Part shown: positions 24,508 to 34,851 of the stretch, piece after piece
How positions within the stretch are numbered: the stretch's first letter is position 1
How the letters are laid out: each line of letters opens with the position of its first letter
Assembly: GCA_027489065.1 (NCBI GenBank)
Contig: JAIYAM010000036.1
Span: forward strand, 1 to 54,070
DNA: 54,070 nt
Source of the DNA: Erythrobacteraceae bacterium
Lineage (GTDB): Bacteria > Pseudomonadota > Alphaproteobacteria > Sphingomonadales > Sphingomonadaceae
Direction: 5' to 3'
Translations under genes and position numbers: made by a program
Notes under the pieces: generated by a model
Database searches by the model: none
Told to the model about the DNA's origin: nothing
Seen by the model: the letters and a program-made list of their open reading frames with translations, nothing else

Positions 24508-27225
24508 ATGGCTGGGGCACCAATAAGAAAATTCGCTACCAATAATCCGCGACCCCTCGGTTCGGGACGCGACCTGCATTCCGTGGCAAGCGCGAAAGCC
24601 GACGCCGAGAGCGGCGACCAGCGCGGCCGCGGCGACCGGCGCGGCGGCGAGCGCACCCGCGTCGAGGCGACGAGCGGGTTCAAGCCGGCGATCGACGAGC
24701 CGGCAAGCGAGCAGAATTTCTTCCTTCCCCGGCAGGCCGGCGGGATGACCCTGTTCCTGGTCGGCGCCTATGCGATCGCGGCCATCGTGTTCCAGGGCAT
24801 TCCCTCGACCAGGACCTGCGGCATGGCGCTCGCCTCGGCGGCCTTGTTCGCCTGTGGCACGCTGTTCGCCGAGACCGAGCGCCGGGCTGAAACCGTGAGC
24901 GCCTTGCGCCTCGGGATTGTGTTCGTAGGCATCGTCCTGCCGATGGCATGCGCCGGGCTCGCACTTGCCGCATGGGTTGGCGAAGGGCTGCCCTGGCAAT
25001 GGGCGATCGGCACAATGGTGTGCATCAACGCCGCCGCCGCGGCGCTGTTCGACATGCGGATCATCTCTCTGTTCTGCGCCAAGATCGCGAGCTGGGCGGG
25101 GTTTGCCGTGATGGTTCCATCGCCGGTAACCTACGCGGCCGTGGTGGCAGCGGCGCTCACCCTGCTGCTCATCGCGAGGCTGGAGTGGAAGGCTGCGATC
25201 AATCGCCGCCATGCGCGCGAGGCCCGCGAACGGGTCGCCGCGCGGGCCGAGGACATCTTACGCAGCTTCGAGGAAACCGGGCAGGGCTGGTTCTGGGAGA
25301 CCGACCGGCGCGGGCTCATCACCTACATTTCGCCCAAGGCCGCGCTGGCGCTGGGCAAGGCGACCGACGAGGTGGTCGGCCGACCGCTCAGCGAGATCGT
25401 CGATCCCAGCCAGGGCGCGGCCGACGCCGAGCGGACCCTCGCTTTCCACCTCTCCGCGCGCTCCGCCTTCCACGACGTGGAGGTGCGCGCAGCGACCACC
25501 GGTGACGAGCGCTGGTGGGCGCTGGCCGGTCGCCCGGTCTACGACAGCTACAAGAACTTCAACGGCTTTCGCGGTCACGGCACCGACCTGACCGAGAAGC
25601 GCCGGAGCGAGCAGCAGGTCTCGCGGCTCGCCCATTATGATTCGCTCACCGGCCTCGCCAACCGCGTGCAGATGAGCCAGGCACTGGAGCAGATCCTTGC
25701 CGCGCCGAGCGGGCGCGAGCGGGCCTGCGCGGTGCTGATGCTGGACCTCGACCGGTTCAAGCATGTCAACGATACCCTCGGCCACCCGGCGGGCGATGCG
25801 CTGCTCAAGCAGGTCGCCCAGCGGCTCGAGCGCGCGATCGGCGGGGCGGGGCGCTGCGGTCGTCTGGGCGGCGACGAGTTTCAGGTGATTGTCCCCGGTC
25901 ACCAGGACCGCAACATGCTCGGCCACATGGCGCAGGAAATCATCGCCTCTCTCTCGCAGCCCTATTCGATTCAGGGCCAGAGCGTGGTGATCGGTGCCTC
26001 GGTCGGAATCGCACTCGCCCCCGAGCACGGGTCGAACAGCGACGAACTGATCCGCAACGTCGACCTCGCCCTCTACGCCGCCAAGGATGCCGGGCGCGGG
26101 GTGTTCCGCTTCTACGCCGAGGACCTCCACGCCGCCGCCGAAGAGCGCGCCGAGCTGGAACAGGACCTGCGCGAGGCGATCGCCAAGGGCGAGCTCGAGC
26201 TTTACTACCAGCCGGTGGTCTATGCCGCGAACGAGAAGATCGTCGGCTTCGAGGCGCTGATGCGCTGGAACCACCCGCGCAAGGGCTGGCTGAGCCCCGC
26301 CAAGTTCGTGCCCATTGCCGAGGACGCGGGTCTGATCGACCGAATGGGGCAATGGGCGCTGCGCACCGCTTGCGCCGACCTGGCGCGCTGGCCGCGCTCG
26401 ATCCGCTGCGCTGTCAACGTGTCGGCGCTGCAGTTCGCCAACCCCGAATTGCCGACCATCGTCGCCAACGCGCTCGCGCATGCCGGGGTTGCGCCCTCGC
26501 GGCTGGAACTCGAGATTACCGAGAGCGTGTTCCTGAACGACAGCTCGGGCACCGATGCGATGTTCAAGGCGCTGAAGCGGGTCGGGGTGCGCCTCGCGCT
26601 CGACGACTTCGGCACGGGCTATTCCTCGCTCGGCTATCTGAAGAAGGCGCCCTTCGACAAGATCAAGATCGACCGCAGCTTCGTGCAGGGCGCCACCGAA
26701 GAGGGCAGCCGCAACGGCGCGATCATCGCCTCGATCACCAGCCTCGCCGAGGGGCTGCACATGGACACGACCGCAGAGGGCGTGGAAACGCTGGACGAGC
26801 TCGAACTCGTCCGCCTGCTCGGTTGCAGCCACGTTCAGGGCTATATCTACTTCAAGCCGATGAACGCCTCGGATGCGACCGCGCTGGTCTCGGGCGATCT
26901 CGTGGCCGAGGCCGACGGGCCGCAGTCTGCCCGTGCCCCGCGCCAGAACCTGCTGCGCCGCGTGACCGTGGTCCACAACGGGAACCGCCTGAACGCCACC
27001 CTGCGCAATATCTCAGAGAGCGGGGCGATGATCGAGGGTCTGTGGAACATGCCCGCCGGCAGCGCCGTCCGGATCGAGTTCGCGGCTGACAAGTCGGTCA
27101 CCGCACATGTGCGCTGGTCGCGCGAAAACCGCGTGGGCATCGAATTCCACGCGCCGCTCAGGCGCCGCGCCGACGGTTCCTTCTCGGTCCTCAAGGGCCA
27201 GCCGGGATCAGCCGGCGCGCGGTAG
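24508..27225 (+). CDS. Membrane GGDEF-EAL protein with C-terminal PilZ domain (active-site motifs intact)
   Basis: About 905 residues. After a polar N-terminus come roughly five membrane helices (residues 80-225), a PAS domain (250-365, GWFWETDRRGLITYIS), a GGDEF domain (375-540, LGGDEF at 453-458), an EAL domain (565-790) and a PilZ domain (815-885, NISESG). EAL motifs are complete: FEALMRW, NVSALQF, LEITESVF, DDFGTGYSSL, KIDRSF, AEGVET, HVQGY. It may therefore both make and degrade c-di-GMP, with PilZ sensing it; net activity is unknown. No standard RxxD inhibitory site precedes GGDEF. The start is uncertain (24403 and 24493 are alternatives); 24508 has GGGGAAG a few bases upstream. Confidence 0.9.
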   Translation: MAGAPIRKFATNNPRPLGSGRDLHSVASAKADAESGDQRGRGDRRGGERTRVEATSGFKPAIDEPASEQNFFLPRQAGGMTLFLVGAYAIAAIVFQGIPSTRTCGMALASAALFACGTLFAETERRAETVSALRLGIVFVGIVLPMACAGLALAAWVGEGLPWQWAIGTMVCINAAAAALFDMRIISLFCAKIASWAGFAVMVPSPVTYAAVVAAALTLLLIARLEWKAAINRRHAREARERVAARAEDILRSFEETGQGWFWETDRRGLITYISPKAALALGKATDEVVGRPLSEIVDPSQGAADAERTLAFHLSARSAFHDVEVRAATTGDERWWALAGRPVYDSYKNFNGFRGHGTDLTEKRRSEQQVSRLAHYDSLTGLANRVQMSQALEQILAAPSGRERACAVLMLDLDRFKHVNDTLGHPAGDALLKQVAQRLERAIGGAGRCGRLGGDEFQVIVPGHQDRNMLGHMAQEIIASLSQPYSIQGQSVVIGASVGIALAPEHGSNSDELIRNVDLALYAAKDAGRGVFRFYAEDLHAAAEERAELEQDLREAIAKGELELYYQPVVYAANEKIVGFEALMRWNHPRKGWLSPAKFVPIAEDAGLIDRMGQWALRTACADLARWPRSIRCAVNVSALQFANPELPTIVANALAHAGVAPSRLELEITESVFLNDSSGTDAMFKALKRVGVRLALDDFGTGYSSLGYLKKAPFDKIKIDRSFVQGATEEGSRNGAIIASITSLAEGLHMDTTAEGVETLDELELVRLLGCSHVQGYIYFKPMNASDATALVSGDLVAEADGPQSARAPRQNLLRRVTVVHNGNRLNATLRNISESGAMIEGLWNMPAGSAVRIEFAADKSVTAHVRWSRENRVGIEFHAPLRRRADGSFSVLKGQPGSAGAR

Positions 27226-27411
27226 AGGCCTGGCAGCATCTGCACCTCACCCGCACATGGGCTCATCAGGATCAGAAAATGCCCGCCTCTCGGCAATGTC
27301 CGGTGGGGGGCTTTAGCGGAATAATAACCATCGGCCTTTACGTCTTGCGAACAAGGCCTGCCGCGTGCGCGCAGCACCGTCCGGGCCGAGGTCAGGAGGT
27401 TTTTCCACGAG

Positions 27412-29616
27412 ATGTCCCTCAAGGGTCTCTTGTCTTCCCGCAGCGGCGGCGCGTCGCGCGCAGCGCATCCTGTCGTGGCGCCTCGTCCGACGGCGCCTCC
27501 GCCAACCTCCGCGCTCACCGACGGAGAGCGACTCGCGATGCTCGACGAGCTCGAGCAATCGGGGCTCGGCTGGTTCTGGGCGAGCGATGCGCGCGGGCAC
27601 CTCACCTATCTGTCCGGCGCGATCGCCGCGCGGCTTGATCTGCCGCTTCCCGACCTTCTCGGCCAGCCGCTGATCTCGATCTTCGTTGCGGCCGATCGCG
27701 AGGGCCGGGGCAAGTCGCTCCCGCTGATGCTCGGCACCCACAAGGCCTTCAGCGGCCTCGCCGTGCGCGCCGCGCGTCGTCCGGACGGTGCTGTGCTGCG
27801 CCTTTCGGGGCAGCCGGTGACCACCGAGGCGGGAGAGTTCTGCGGGTTCCGCGGCACCGGGGTTGACATCACCAATGAATATACGCGCGAGGAGGAGACC
27901 GCACGCCTCGCACGCTACGATTCGCTGACCGGGCTCAGCAACCGGCATCGCATGGCGCACCTGCTCGAAACCACTCTGACCGCCTTTAAGGCGGCGCGCC
28001 GCAATTGCGCGGTGATGATGATCGATCTCGACCGCTTCAAGCACGTCAACGACACGCTCGGCCATGCGGCGGGCGACGAGCTTCTGAAGCAGGTCGCCGG
28101 GCGGCTCACCCGTGCGATCGACCGGGACGCGGAGATCGGCCGGCTCGGCGGCGACGAGTTCCAGGTGATCCTTCCCGACATCGACGACCGCGGCGTGCTC
28201 GGCGAGTTGGCGGGCAAAGTCATCACCATGCTGCGCCAGCCCTACAGCCTCGCAGATGGGCGCTGCGTGATCGGCGCATCGGTCGGCATCGCCATCGCCC
28301 CCCACGACGGGGTGAGCAGCGACGATATCGTGCGCGCCGCCGACCTTGCGCTTTATGCGGCCAAGAATGGCGGGCGGGCGCAGTACCGTTTCTTCTCCGG
28401 CGAGCTCGAAAACGAGACGATCTTCCGCCGGCGGCTCGAGCAGGACCTCGGCACCGCACTGCGCGACGAGCAGCTGTTCCTGCGCTTCGAGCCGATCGTC
28501 GCCGCCGAGGCAGGCACGGTTTGCGGGCTTGAGGCGCACGTTTGCTGGAACCACGAAACCCGCGGGGTCATCGACGAACAGGAATTCGCGCAAATCGTCG
28601 AAGGCTCGGCGCTGCTCGGCGATGTCGGGCGCTGGGCGATGATGGCGGCATGCAAGCGCGCCGCCGATTGGCCCGAGAGCGTGCGGGTCGCCGTGAACGT
28701 GCCGGTCGCGCTGTTCCTCGCCGACGACTTCGTGACGCTCGTCGGCGACGCGATCGACACCGCTGGCATCAGCCCCTCGCGGCTCGCGCTCGAGATCAGC
28801 GAGGCGGTGTTCTTCGGCGACGCGAGCGTCGTCGACCGCACGCTCGCGGCCTTGTTCAAGCTCGGGGTGCGGCTGACGCTGGATGAATTCGGCTCCGGCT
28901 ACTCCTCGCTCGCCTACCTGCGCCGCGCGCCGTTCGATGCAATCAAGATCGACCAGAAGCTGGTCGCCGAGGCCGAGCGGCACGACGGCCGCGACATGGG
29001 GCTGGTGCGGGCGATCGTCGCGCTTGCCGGCGCGCTCCAGATGGACACCATCGCCAGCGGCATCGAGAGCGCGAGCCTGCTCGCTTCGCTCAAGGCTTGC
29101 GGCGTGCACTACGTCGAGGGTCCGATCTTCAGCGAACCGGTCGACACCGAAACGCTGGATCGGGAGATGGCCGGCGGGTCGTGGCGGATCGAACCCGGCA
29201 CCAGCCGCACGCGCCGGGCGCGGCGGCGCACCTTGCTCCGCAAGATCCAGGTAATTCATGATGACTATGCCTACATGGTGACGCTCAGGAACCTCTCCAA
29301 GACGGGCGCTCTGATCCAGGGCCTGGCCGATGTGCCGAAAGGAACGCAGTTCGTGGTCGACCTCGGCGGCGGACAGCTGGCGGTTGCGACCGTGACCCGC
29401 TCCAATGGCGACGTGCAGGGTGTGGAGTTCGAGCAGTCCCTGATCGAGGACGGCTCGGGCGGCCTGTGCACGCGCAACCGCGTCTCTCCTTACGCGCTCT
29501 CAGCTGCCGGCGCTCCGCTCGCCGCGTTGGCACCGGGCAAGTTCCTCGGCATGCCGCTTGGCGGGGCGGTGCCCAAGTTCGGCTACGCGCAGCCCGTCCG
29601 CACCGAGGCGGTTTGA
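27412..29616 (+). CDS. GGDEF-EAL-PilZ protein with a degenerate EAL domain
   Basis: A 734-residue paralogue of the previous gene without its membrane region. PAS lies at about residues 40-155 (GWFWASDARGHLTYLS), GGDEF at 165-330 (LGGDEF 245-250), EAL-like at 340-585 and PilZ at 605-680. The GGDEF active site is intact. The EAL site is not: E-A-L-x-R reads E-A-H-V-C (374-378), the DD metal pair is D-E (491-492), the AEGVE glutamate is Ser549, and the Q of xQGY is Glu569. It is predicted to be a diguanylate cyclase with a non-catalytic, possibly c-di-GMP-binding, EAL domain. AGGAGGT lies 11 bases before the ATG. Confidence 0.92.
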   Translation: MSLKGLLSSRSGGASRAAHPVVAPRPTAPPPTSALTDGERLAMLDELEQSGLGWFWASDARGHLTYLSGAIAARLDLPLPDLLGQPLISIFVAADREGRGKSLPLMLGTHKAFSGLAVRAARRPDGAVLRLSGQPVTTEAGEFCGFRGTGVDITNEYTREEETARLARYDSLTGLSNRHRMAHLLETTLTAFKAARRNCAVMMIDLDRFKHVNDTLGHAAGDELLKQVAGRLTRAIDRDAEIGRLGGDEFQVILPDIDDRGVLGELAGKVITMLRQPYSLADGRCVIGASVGIAIAPHDGVSSDDIVRAADLALYAAKNGGRAQYRFFSGELENETIFRRRLEQDLGTALRDEQLFLRFEPIVAAEAGTVCGLEAHVCWNHETRGVIDEQEFAQIVEGSALLGDVGRWAMMAACKRAADWPESVRVAVNVPVALFLADDFVTLVGDAIDTAGISPSRLALEISEAVFFGDASVVDRTLAALFKLGVRLTLDEFGSGYSSLAYLRRAPFDAIKIDQKLVAEAERHDGRDMGLVRAIVALAGALQMDTIASGIESASLLASLKACGVHYVEGPIFSEPVDTETLDREMAGGSWRIEPGTSRTRRARRRTLLRKIQVIHDDYAYMVTLRNLSKTGALIQGLADVPKGTQFVVDLGGGQLAVATVTRSNGDVQGVEFEQSLIEDGSGGLCTRNRVSPYALSAAGAPLAALAPGKFLGMPLGGAVPKFGYAQPVRTEAV

Positions 29617-29682
29617 CCCTGGCGCGCTGTTGCGTTTTTGGCGCATGACAATCGGGGGGGCTGCCGCTAAGTCGCAGGCGAA

Positions 29683-31500
<1,818 letters not shown>

Positions 31501-31857
31501 CCTTCTCCCCTCCCGCTCGCGGGGAGCCGTAGGCGTGGCGCAGCCACAGCGGCTGGGGGTGGGCCTTTCCTAAGGCTCGCTTCGCTCGTTCCCACCCCTA
31601 ACCCCTCCCGCAGGCGGGAGGGGGATTAAGCCAGAAGGTGAGGCTGTAACTCCGGCCGGAGGGTGGCCGTGGGCCAGCCCGTTCGACGTCATGGCCGCGG
31701 CTTTGCCATGGCGAAAATCATGATGAACGTGGCCGTAAGCGCCACTTTTTGTGATACCCGACGCTTCCTTGTGGTGCGCCCTGAAAAATGGCGATAGGAC
31801 TTCCGCATGAACCTCCGTGATCGATCAGATAGAACGCACGGCAAAGGTGTGAAGTTT
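31501..31857. other. Intergenic gap after lepA
   Basis: No convincing gene lies in these 357 bases. The first part holds the palindromic element described separately; from about 31640 onward the composition drops toward the AT-rich island. A short plus-strand reading frame beginning at 31807 runs antisense into the next gene and shows no protein family. Confidence 0.6.
31502..31626. repeat. Palindromic intergenic repeat element
   Basis: Two GC-rich hairpins flank an inner inverted repeat. The right hairpin is a perfect 10-bp stem, CCCCTCCCGC / GCGGGAGGGG (31602-31623) with a 2-base loop; the left (CTCCCGC-TC-GCGGGGAG, about 31508-31524) has one bulged G. Between them GGCTGGGGGTGGG and CCCACCCCTAACC pair imperfectly. 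The form resembles REP-like intergenic elements common in sphingomonads, inferred from pattern only; it may also terminate lepA transcription. Confidence 0.6.
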
Positions 31858-33288
31858 CTACCCCAGCGCGGCGAGTGCAACCAATATTTCGATCAGGAAT
31901 ATGGCTACATATATAGTGATGGAGGCTACATAGCCAAAATAGACGTTACCGGACAGGGCGGCGACGGACGCGCCGACTGCCGAGCTACCATTCCGAAGAA
32001 ACCGATCTGCTTTTTTGGTTAGTCTAAATGCTTTTACGTCTCTGATGAACACGAAATAAAATATCAGTACGGAACATATCACTAATATTGTCGCGATGAT
32101 AGGATTGCCTACAAAATAGGCGATTAGATTCATGTGCGTTGTCGGCAGTTTTGAGGGGCAAGGCCGATCTGCTACACAATCAGCCGCCACAATCCTAGTT
32201 GCAGCCGCCCATAGTGAGAGTGTCGAGAAGAAGAGCGCGACGGCAGCAGCCAGTAGCTGGAATGAACCACTGTTATACCAAGATCGAAAACTATCAAGGG
32301 CTCCTACAGATGACTTAGCGTGAGCGAAGTCATATGTAGTAAGATCTTTGTCGAATTCAAAATCTTTATCTAAATGGGTTGGTCTTTGAACTATAGCTAC
32401 ATTAGACTGAAACGCATCCGCATAAGCTAGGAACCCGAGGACTCGCTTAAGGCTTCTGAGTTCGTTGTTGCGGCGTAACTGAGCAATAACGCGAGCAAAC
32501 CCCCAAAGTACCTCTCGCTTCCAACAGAGTTCGTTGGTTCGGTGCACGGTTGCAGTCGTAGGTCTGGACAGTGCGACGAGTTCGATGAGTTGATCAGAAT
32601 CTCGCTCGTGATGATAGTGATGATGCGCCGCGTCCTTGATAAAATAGTAGGTCTGCCTAGCCATCGCTTCGAAATTTTTGGCACCAAGATCTCGTATTTG
32701 ACTATTCAGATTTTCCTTATCGTACCATAATCGTAGTTCGCCTGTTCTGAAAAGACAGAATTTCAATCTGACTAATAAAACACCGCTTGGTTCAGATTGA
32801 TTGATTTTGGAGAAAGCATGCTCAAGGTATTCTGCTGAATTACCTCTCCAGTTTCCCATTTCAAAGGTAAGTTCTTCGATCAATTTTGACCGCCGCTGTG
32901 CCTTGTCGCTCGGCACAATCACCACTTCGCCAATCAATGCGCCTTGTTCATCTTTAAATGCCCGGATTATGTCTTTTTCGACAAAAGGTATCCGCGCTTC
33001 ACATGTGCGAGCGAATAAGAAGTAGTGTTGAACTGCACTCGGTTGAAGCAACCGAACAAGCCAATCGGAATAAGGGAAGTCTTGAGCGATCCTCTCCTCA
33101 TGGGTGGCGACCACTCGTGCGTTTAAGGTGGCTGAGTGCTCATTTATACACTCACGGGCCGGCCAGCTACTGCGTAGGGCCATCATGCTAAAGGACAGAT
33201 GCCCCAAGATGGTCGGCACCCAACTCGCGTAGGAAAAATCGGCTGAGGCCCAAGGAGGAGGTCCACTGTCGGGCAGGGGTTCAATCAT
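31858..33288 (-). CDS. Unknown membrane protein on an AT-rich island
   Basis: A 476-residue protein of no recognised family. The first 330 residues are soluble, with a histidine-rich segment (HHHYHHERD, near residue 230) after an amphipathic stretch, GELRLWYDKENLNSQ. The C-terminal third holds three to four hydrophobic helices (FQLLAAAVALFFSTLSLWA near 345; IIATILVICSVLIFYFVFI near 400; IYVAIFLIEILVALAAL at the very end). The plan, a cytoplasmic sensor or effector domain followed by membrane anchors, resembles that of several phage-defence effectors, but this is inference only. It lies 46 bases downstream of a small membrane protein gene on the same strand. Codon use is unlike the neighbours. 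Confidence 0.72.
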   Translation of the reverse strand: MIEPLPDSGPPPWASADFSYASWVPTILGHLSFSMMALRSSWPARECINEHSATLNARVVATHEERIAQDFPYSDWLVRLLQPSAVQHYFLFARTCEARIPFVEKDIIRAFKDEQGALIGEVVIVPSDKAQRRSKLIEELTFEMGNWRGNSAEYLEHAFSKINQSEPSGVLLVRLKFCLFRTGELRLWYDKENLNSQIRDLGAKNFEAMARQTYYFIKDAAHHHYHHERDSDQLIELVALSRPTTATVHRTNELCWKREVLWGFARVIAQLRRNNELRSLKRVLGFLAYADAFQSNVAIVQRPTHLDKDFEFDKDLTTYDFAHAKSSVGALDSFRSWYNSGSFQLLAAAVALFFSTLSLWAAATRIVAADCVADRPCPSKLPTTHMNLIAYFVGNPIIATILVICSVLIFYFVFIRDVKAFRLTKKADRFLRNGSSAVGASVAALSGNVYFGYVASITIYVAIFLIEILVALAALG

Positions 33289-33334
33289 GACCCTATTGAT
33301 ATGAGAGTTGCGGTCTAGTGCAATCCCCTACGGA

Positions 33335-33619
33335 TCAAATTTCTGATGATAGTGTCCGCGTCTGCTTTATGCTCTTTAGTTCGCCGTTTTCGACGTCAAT
33401 TTTGAGGCCTTCGATCGTATTTATACTCGAGCCGAGGTCTCTTTTAGGAAGCTCCCCTCTCCACCAGCTTGTGAAGCTAAGGCCTAATCGACCAAGGCTA
33501 GCGATCCTGCCCGGGCCTTGGAACACGAATGATATGAAGCTTGCGAACGTCACAGCAAATAGCAAGCTTGCAATCGCGAAGAGCGCATACCGTCCTATTT
33601 CACTCATCACCGCAAACAT
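33335..33619 (-). CDS. Small single-pass membrane protein, first gene of the island module
   Basis: A 94-residue protein with one N-terminal membrane helix (YALFAIASLLFAVTFASFISFVF, about residues 10-32) and a polar tail (LDVENGELKSIKQTRTLSSEI region). TAGGAGAG lies about 7 bases before the ATG, which supports translation of this frame. No family is recognised. It precedes the 476-residue membrane protein, so the two probably form an operon. A 165-residue reading frame on the other strand covers the same DNA but lacks a ribosome binding site and looks compositionally random. Confidence 0.6.
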   Translation of the reverse strand: MFAVMSEIGRYALFAIASLLFAVTFASFISFVFQGPGRIASLGRLGLSFTSWWRGELPKRDLGSSINTIEGLKIDVENGELKSIKQTRTLSSEI

Positions 33620-33840
33620 GGCCCTCTCTCCTAGCCAATCCGCTACGCGTCGTGCGCTTGGTCACATATCAAACCTTCGGATTTCGATCAAACTTCATTC
33701 ATTCTTCAAGCCGCACATATGCCCGAAGATCTCGTATCAGGTAGCGAACAGTCACATAATCATTCCATCACATACCTTAAAGATTGGGATCGGAGCATTC
33801 CGTGTTCCTGCTTAGCTAAGCGTTACCAACGTCGCGCTCA

Positions 33841-34752
33841 TTAACGATCAAAACTCTCATCCTTGAGCGTCCACCGCGTCTTCGGCGGCGGCGGGGGTTT
33901 CTTGGCTCTGTATCCCGGCGGCGGGCGCTGCCAGTCTTCGTTCAAGCCATCGTCGGTCTTGCGCGCTGCGGGGGCGGGCAGGCGCTTGATGGTGGGGTCG
34001 GGCTCGAAGTGGTCGCCGCAGGTGTTCCACGGCACCTCGATCAGCTCGCGGGTCTTGGCGTCCGCCTCCATCGCGGCGCAGTCGCGTTCGCGCAAGGCGA
34101 CGAAGTGCGCCCAGGCGGCGCGGGTTTCCTCGGAGAGCGCGGCCCATCGAGCGAGGATTTCGGGCTCCATCCGGCGGCGGACCTCCTCGATCTTGCGGTC
34201 GATGCTCGCCTGCACCTCGGCGACCGAGACGTTGCGCTTGCTCGCCTCGTGCTCGGCGATCCACTGCTTCTTGAGGCGAGCGAGCTGCATCTGGCTCACC
34301 GCGTTCAATCCCTTGGGTCCGCCGCCCGCGGCGAAGCGTTCGGGAGCGCGGTTGCGCAGGATGAACATCAGCAGCCGGTCATTGTAGCGTTGCCGTGTGC
34401 CGAGGAGCTTGCCGTAGGAGTAGACCGGCTCCTCCACGCCGTTGAGCGCGCGGTCCATCACCACGTCCTCGATGCGTTGCACGCCGAGGGAGAGGGCGGC
34501 CTCCCATGCGGCGCGGAAGCCTTCGGCTCCGGGCTGGCGGCGCAGTTCGTAGGCGCCGCGCTGGGCCATGTCGACGGCGCGGCAGGCGGCCTCGACCGAT
34601 CCGGTGTCGGCGAGCGCCTCGATGAAGGCGCGCTGGCGCTGCGGGGTCCAGCCGTCGCGGCGTTCCTTGAGGCGGGGGACGGGGGTGAAGGCGGGGAGCT
34701 CTCCGGCGGGGACGGGGAGGCGGGCGGTGCGGGGGTCTGTGCGGCGGGTCAT
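33841..34752 (-). CDS. Hypothetical protein with terminase-small-subunit-like HTH region
   Basis: A 303-residue, GC-rich protein. Residues 33-70 (GWTPQRQRAFIEALADTGSVEAACRAVDMAQRGAYELRR) read like the helix-turn-helix of phage terminase small subunits: 'LTPKQxxFxxxLxxTGNxxxAAxxxGxSxxxxYxxR'. Then follow RIEDVVMDRALNGVEEPVYSYGKLLGTRQRYNDRLLMFILRNRAPERF and a charged, proline-rich tail. Proteins of this type are widespread in sphingomonads without any phage nearby, so the cellular role is unknown. No other phage gene is present here. Confidence 0.7.
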   Translation of the reverse strand: MTRRTDPRTARLPVPAGELPAFTPVPRLKERRDGWTPQRQRAFIEALADTGSVEAACRAVDMAQRGAYELRRQPGAEGFRAAWEAALSLGVQRIEDVVMDRALNGVEEPVYSYGKLLGTRQRYNDRLLMFILRNRAPERFAAGGGPKGLNAVSQMQLARLKKQWIAEHEASKRNVSVAEVQASIDRKIEEVRRRMEPEILARWAALSEETRAAWAHFVALRERDCAAMEADAKTRELIEVPWNTCGDHFEPDPTIKRLPAPAARKTDDGLNEDWQRPPPGYRAKKPPPPPKTRWTLKDESFDR

Positions 34753-34851
34753 GGGAGGAATTGGATCAGAAATTCGCCGGGTAGGAAAATGCGGGGGCGG
34801 GGGCGCAGCTTCACTTGGCGTTCAGCGCGGCCCTCGCTATAGCCTGCCCCC

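Larger units (their letters stand above)
31640..33840. other. AT-rich genomic island, about 2.2 kb
   Basis: Base composition changes abruptly between the lepA repeat element and the HTH-like gene; for example 32341-32400 is mainly A and T. The island holds two minus-strand genes that encode membrane proteins of no recognised family and no typical mobility gene. Composition and gene novelty suggest horizontal acquisition. Confidence 0.7.

Noticed and set aside
31807..32022. A 71-residue plus-strand reading frame at the island edge
   Set aside because: It runs antisense into the last membrane helix of the 476-residue protein, with no recognisable family.
33318..33815. A 165-residue plus-strand reading frame on the AT-rich island
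   Set aside because: No ribosome binding site and no domain pattern. The opposite frame has a membrane helix and a good TAGGAG before its ATG.
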